Of a stretch of DNA of 16,903 bases, positions 14,349-16,903 are shown piece by piece; the stretch's first letter is position 1; the number at the start of each line of letters is the position of its first letter. Position numbers and translations under genes: made by a program. The DNA is from Chloroflexota bacterium. GTDB lineage: Bacteria > Chloroflexota > Anaerolineae > JAADDB01. The stretch spans positions 1-16,903 of the forward strand of contig JAADDB010000164.1 of the NCBI GenBank assembly GCA_013154135.1, read 5' to 3'. Below the pieces are notes generated by a model. The model was not told where the DNA came from. It did not search any database and was given only the letters and a program-made list of their open reading frames with translations.

Positions 14349-15191
14349 ATGGAAAAACCGTACGCGGTCCGTAAAGCCACCAGCCATCTCATGGCCGCGC
14401 TGACCGTGCTCAGCGCGGGGATGTCCGCGGGGCTCCTGCTCCTCTTGCTGGTGTACGTGGTACGCCAGGGCGCGGCCGCGCTGAACTGGGACTTCTTCAC
14501 CAAGAACCCCGTGCCTGTGGGCGAACCCGGCGGCGGGATCGCGAACGCGATCGTGGGCACATTCGTGGTCGTCGGGTTGGCCGCGCTCTTCGCGCTGCCC
14601 ATCGGCATTGGTTCGGGCATCTATCTGAGTGAATTCGGCCGGAACCGATTTGGGGATGTGGTCCGCTTTCTCGCGGATGTGCTCTCCGGGGTGCCTTCCA
14701 TCATCATGGGGATCTTCGCTTACGTGCTCATCGTGGCCCGACAAGGGCACTTCTCCGCGCTCTCCGGCGGATTCGCGCTCGGGGTGATGATGCTGCCCGT
14801 GGTGACCCGCACGACCGAGGAGATGCTGCGGATGGTGCCCGACTCAGTGCGAGAGGCGGGCTTGGCCCTGGGCCTCCCCCGGTGGCGAGTGCTGGTCCAC
14901 GCGGTGATTCCCGCGGCCTCGCGGGGGATCTTGACGGGCGTTGTCCTGGCCCTGGCCCGCGTCGCGGGGGAGACGGCCCCTCTCCTCTTCACCGCGTTCG
15001 GCAATCCCTACTTCAGCCTGGACATCAACCAGCCCATCGCCACCCTCCCGCACACCCTGTTCAACTACGCGATCTCGCCCTACGACGACTGGCATCTCAA
15101 GGCATGGGGCGCGGCCCTGGTGCTCACAGGCCTTGTGTTCATTGCCAGCCTTCTGGTGCGCTTGTTGGGCGCCCGGGAGATGTCCACTTGA
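14349..15191 (+). CDS. pstA: Phosphate ABC transporter permease PstA
   Basis: The second phosphate permease has 280 residues and about six membrane segments (near 15-37, 67-93, 105-129, 140-155, 193-215, 252-272). Typical PstA sequence is present: GGGIANAIVGTF (61-72), LPIGIGSGIYLSEFG (83-97), VLSGVPSIIMGIFAY (111-125) and the EAA loop REAGLALGLPRWRVLVHAVIP (168-188), then ALARVAGETAPLLFTAFGN. ATG 14349 is preferred because GGGAGGAGG (14333-14341) is seven bases upstream and it begins just after the pstC stop. An in-frame GTG at 14331 would overlap pstC and place the start before that ribosome site. Confidence 0.96.
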   Translation: MEKPYAVRKATSHLMAALTVLSAGMSAGLLLLLLVYVVRQGAAALNWDFFTKNPVPVGEPGGGIANAIVGTFVVVGLAALFALPIGIGSGIYLSEFGRNRFGDVVRFLADVLSGVPSIIMGIFAYVLIVARQGHFSALSGGFALGVMMLPVVTRTTEEMLRMVPDSVREAGLALGLPRWRVLVHAVIPAASRGILTGVVLALARVAGETAPLLFTAFGNPYFSLDINQPIATLPHTLFNYAISPYDDWHLKAWGAALVLTGLVFIASLLVRLLGAREMST

Positions 15192-15208
15192 GGATGGGAG
15201 ACGGCTCA

Positions 15209-15230
15209 CGCCCCACGTGTGTGGTGGGCG
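15209..15230 (+). promoter_or_regulatory. Stem-loop between pstA and pstB
   Basis: CGCCC and CAC on the left (15209-15213, 15214-15216 region) pair with GTG and GGGCG on the right (15221-15223, 15226-15230), with GT bulged and a GTGT loop. It lies 18 bases after the pstA stop within a 126-base gap that otherwise shows nothing recognisable. The role is inferred to be mRNA processing or stability. Confidence 0.35.
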
Positions 15231-15317
15231 GATAACAGACGGGGAAAGCCCGGGAGCACTTACACGAGCGAGAATCTGTGGGCGTACCGGGAAGCTCAGG
15301 AAAGGAGGAGGAACTTC

Positions 15318-16112
15318 ATGAAGTACGACGTCATCACCGGTGAAGCGGCCCTTGTGGTGAAAGGGCTCTCCGCGGGGTTTGGGGATTTCACCGCGGTGAA
15401 GGACATCCACATCGCGTTCGAGCGCAACGCGGTCACAGCCATCATCGGACCTTCCGGGTCGGGGAAGTCCACCTTTCTCCGCTCCCTCAACCGAATGCAC
15501 GAGGAAGTGCGGGGCGCGTGGGTGCGGGGTGAAGTCCTCCTGGAGGGGAAGAACATCTACGACCGGGACGTGGACCCGGTCATGATCCGACGTCGGGTGG
15601 GGATGATCTTCCAGCGCCCGAATCCCTTCCCCACCATGTCCATTTACGACAACGTGGCCGCGGGGCTCAAACTCCGCCACTGGGGAAAAGTCCCCAACCT
15701 GGACGAGATCGTGGAACGCTCCCTCCGTTTGGCCGCGCTGTGGGACGAGGTGAAAGACAAGCTCGACGAGCCGGGGACTGCCCTTTCGGGCGGGCAACAG
15801 CAGCGTCTGTGCATTGCCCGGGCCCTGGCCGTGGAACCGGAAATCCTCCTCATGGATGAACCCGCATCTGCCCTCGACCCCATCGCGACCCTCAAGATCG
15901 AAGATCTCATGCGGGAATTGGCCCAGAAATACACCATCATCGTGGTGACCCACAACATGCAACAGGCCGCGCGAGTCTCCGATTACACCATGTTCATGAT
16001 GATGGACGAGGATCGGGCCGGGCACCTGGTGGAGTACGGACCCACCAAGGAGTTGTTCACCAAACCCAAGGACAAACGAACCGAGGACTACATCACCGGA
16101 CGGTTCGGATAA
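15318..16112 (+). CDS. pstB: Phosphate ABC transporter ATP-binding protein PstB
   Basis: This 264-residue cytoplasmic ATPase energises phosphate import. All nucleotide-binding motifs are intact: Walker A GPSGSGKST (44-52), Q-loop Gln99 (MIFQRPNPFP, a PstB hallmark), ABC signature LSGGQQQR (156-163), Walker B ILLMDEPASALDP (176-188) and the switch His212 (VVTHNMQQAARVSD). The C-terminal RTEDYITGRFG is typical of PstB. ATG 15318 follows AAAGGAGGAGG (15301-15311) by six bases. The frame is open upstream to 15219, but those codons show no family similarity. A perfect inverted repeat spans the stop codon. Confidence 0.97.
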   Translation: MKYDVITGEAALVVKGLSAGFGDFTAVKDIHIAFERNAVTAIIGPSGSGKSTFLRSLNRMHEEVRGAWVRGEVLLEGKNIYDRDVDPVMIRRRVGMIFQRPNPFPTMSIYDNVAAGLKLRHWGKVPNLDEIVERSLRLAALWDEVKDKLDEPGTALSGGQQQRLCIARALAVEPEILLMDEPASALDPIATLKIEDLMRELAQKYTIIVVTHNMQQAARVSDYTMFMMMDEDRAGHLVEYGPTKELFTKPKDKRTEDYITGRFG

Positions 16113-16122
16113 GACCGTCCGG
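16096..16122 (+). promoter_or_regulatory. Stem-loop overlapping the pstB stop codon
   Basis: CCGGACGGT (16096-16104) is the perfect complement of ACCGTCCGG (16114-16122). The 9-base loop contains the TAA stop of pstB (16110-16112). There is no T-run. It ends 19 bases before the phoU ribosome site, so it probably acts on mRNA stability or on the pstB/phoU expression ratio. Confidence 0.55.
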
Positions 16123-16156
16123 ACGTCCTCCCTTGAGCCGGAAAAGGAGGCGGTCC

Positions 16157-16837
16157 ATGCCACGAAAAACTCTGGATGAACGGATGCGAGCTCTGTTGGA
16201 CAACTTGGTGATGCTGGGTCACATGGTGGAGGATGCGTTGGTCCGCTCGGTCGACGCGCTGAAACGCCGGGACTTTGACGCGTCGCGGCAGCTCATTGAG
16301 GCGGACAGGGAGATCAACCGCAAGCGCTATGACATTGAGGAGGAGACCTTGGTGCTCCTGGCCACACAACAGCCCATGGCCACGGATCTCCGCATTCTGG
16401 CCTCGGTGTTGGAAATCGCGACGGAGCTGGAGCGCATCGGGGATTACGCCAAGGGCATCGCCCGCATCAACCTGAAGATCGGGGACGAACCCCTGATCAA
16501 ACCCCTCATCGACCTCCCCCGCATGGCCGAAATCGCGGCCCACATGCTCCACCAGGCCCTGGAAGCCTTCGTCAACCGGGATGTGGAAACGGCTTACGCG
16601 ATCATCCGCCAGGACGACGAGGTGGATGCCCTGTACGACCAGGTGTACAGGGAGCTGATGACGCTCATCGTGCAAAATCCCCGCTACATTGAGCAGACGA
16701 ATTACCTCCTCTGGGCGGCCCATAACCTGGAACGCTCCGCGGACCGGGTGACGAACATCTGTGAGCGCACGATCTTTGTGGTCACCGGGCGCATCGAGGA
16801 TTTGGATGTGACAGAACCGCCGGAGGATGTGGAGTGA
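16157..16837 (+). CDS. phoU: Phosphate signalling regulator PhoU
   Basis: The 226-residue all-helical protein links phosphate transport by PstSCAB to control of the Pho regulon and restrains uptake. It has two repeated three-helix halves. The paired metal-binding-type motifs are ATELERIGDYAKGIARI (88-104) and HNLERSADRVTNICERT (189-205), and QQPMATDLRILASVLEI (71-87) is characteristic of the family. The length is normal (about 215-240 residues). ATG 16157 has AAAAGGAGG (16142-16150 region) seven bases upstream; an in-frame TTG at 16133 would precede that site. It ends the pst operon. The histidine kinase and response regulator PhoR/PhoB it usually works with are not in the window. The final 66 bases (16838-16903) hold no recognisable feature. 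Confidence 0.95.
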   Translation: MPRKTLDERMRALLDNLVMLGHMVEDALVRSVDALKRRDFDASRQLIEADREINRKRYDIEEETLVLLATQQPMATDLRILASVLEIATELERIGDYAKGIARINLKIGDEPLIKPLIDLPRMAEIAAHMLHQALEAFVNRDVETAYAIIRQDDEVDALYDQVYRELMTLIVQNPRYIEQTNYLLWAAHNLERSADRVTNICERTIFVVTGRIEDLDVTEPPEDVE

Positions 16838-16903
16838 TACGCGGGTCAAAACCGGTCCCAAATCCGAATGCGTAGGATGTAGTGGGGAACGATGAACGAT
16901 TAA

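Noticed and set aside
16838..16903. Start of another gene at the end of the window
   Set aside because: The ATG at about 16892 is followed by a stop after three codons, and no ribosome site leads into another frame.

Overview
The window reads as ordinary chromosome from a GC-rich, probably thermophilic member of the Chloroflexota (Anaerolineae or a neighbouring class). This is an inference from three things: binding proteins and a large hydrolase that are lipoproteins followed by long Thr-Pro linkers, the overall codon use, and the gene complement. No species name can be supported from sequence alone. All genes are on the + strand. No insertion sequence, phage gene, CRISPR array or tRNA gene was seen. 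No stretch longer than about 230 bases lacks a gene or an RNA.

Region 1 (1-9051) is a maltodextrin/starch locus. A good sigma-70-type promoter, with a perfect 12-bp palindrome in its spacer, precedes malE (lipid-anchored binding protein), malF and malG (permeases), a cytoplasmic GH13 enzyme of the neopullulanase/cyclomaltodextrinase type, and a large GH57 amylopullulanase-like lipoprotein with C-terminal beta-sandwich modules. The likely workflow is that the GH57 lipoprotein cuts alpha-glucan outside the cell, MalEFG imports the maltodextrins, and the GH13 enzyme cleaves them inside. The ATPase (MalK) is not in the window. A strong stem-loop lies between malE and malF, and the malF/malG/GH13 junctions overlap.

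Region 2 (9107-9663) holds ssrA (tmRNA) with its own promoter, a tag reading frame ending in AVAA, a tRNA-like 3' end without an encoded CCA, and a textbook rho-independent terminator.

Region 3 (9664-12004) has a potentially structured leader closed by an 11-bp inverted repeat. It is followed by an atypical short-chain dehydrogenase lacking the usual Tyr-x-x-x-Lys pair, and then by a polytopic GT87/DUF2029-type glycosyltransferase.

Region 4 (12005-16903) is a complete high-affinity phosphate operon, pstS-pstC-pstA-pstB-phoU. Stem-loops sit in three of its gene junctions (pstS/pstC, pstA/pstB, pstB/phoU), echoing the malE/malF arrangement. No PhoB/PhoR pair is present and no convincing Pho box was found.

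I see no clear evidence of a wholly new system. The items most worth a second look are the spacer palindrome, the structured leader before the SDR gene, the GH57 lipoprotein architecture, and the recurring intercistronic hairpins.
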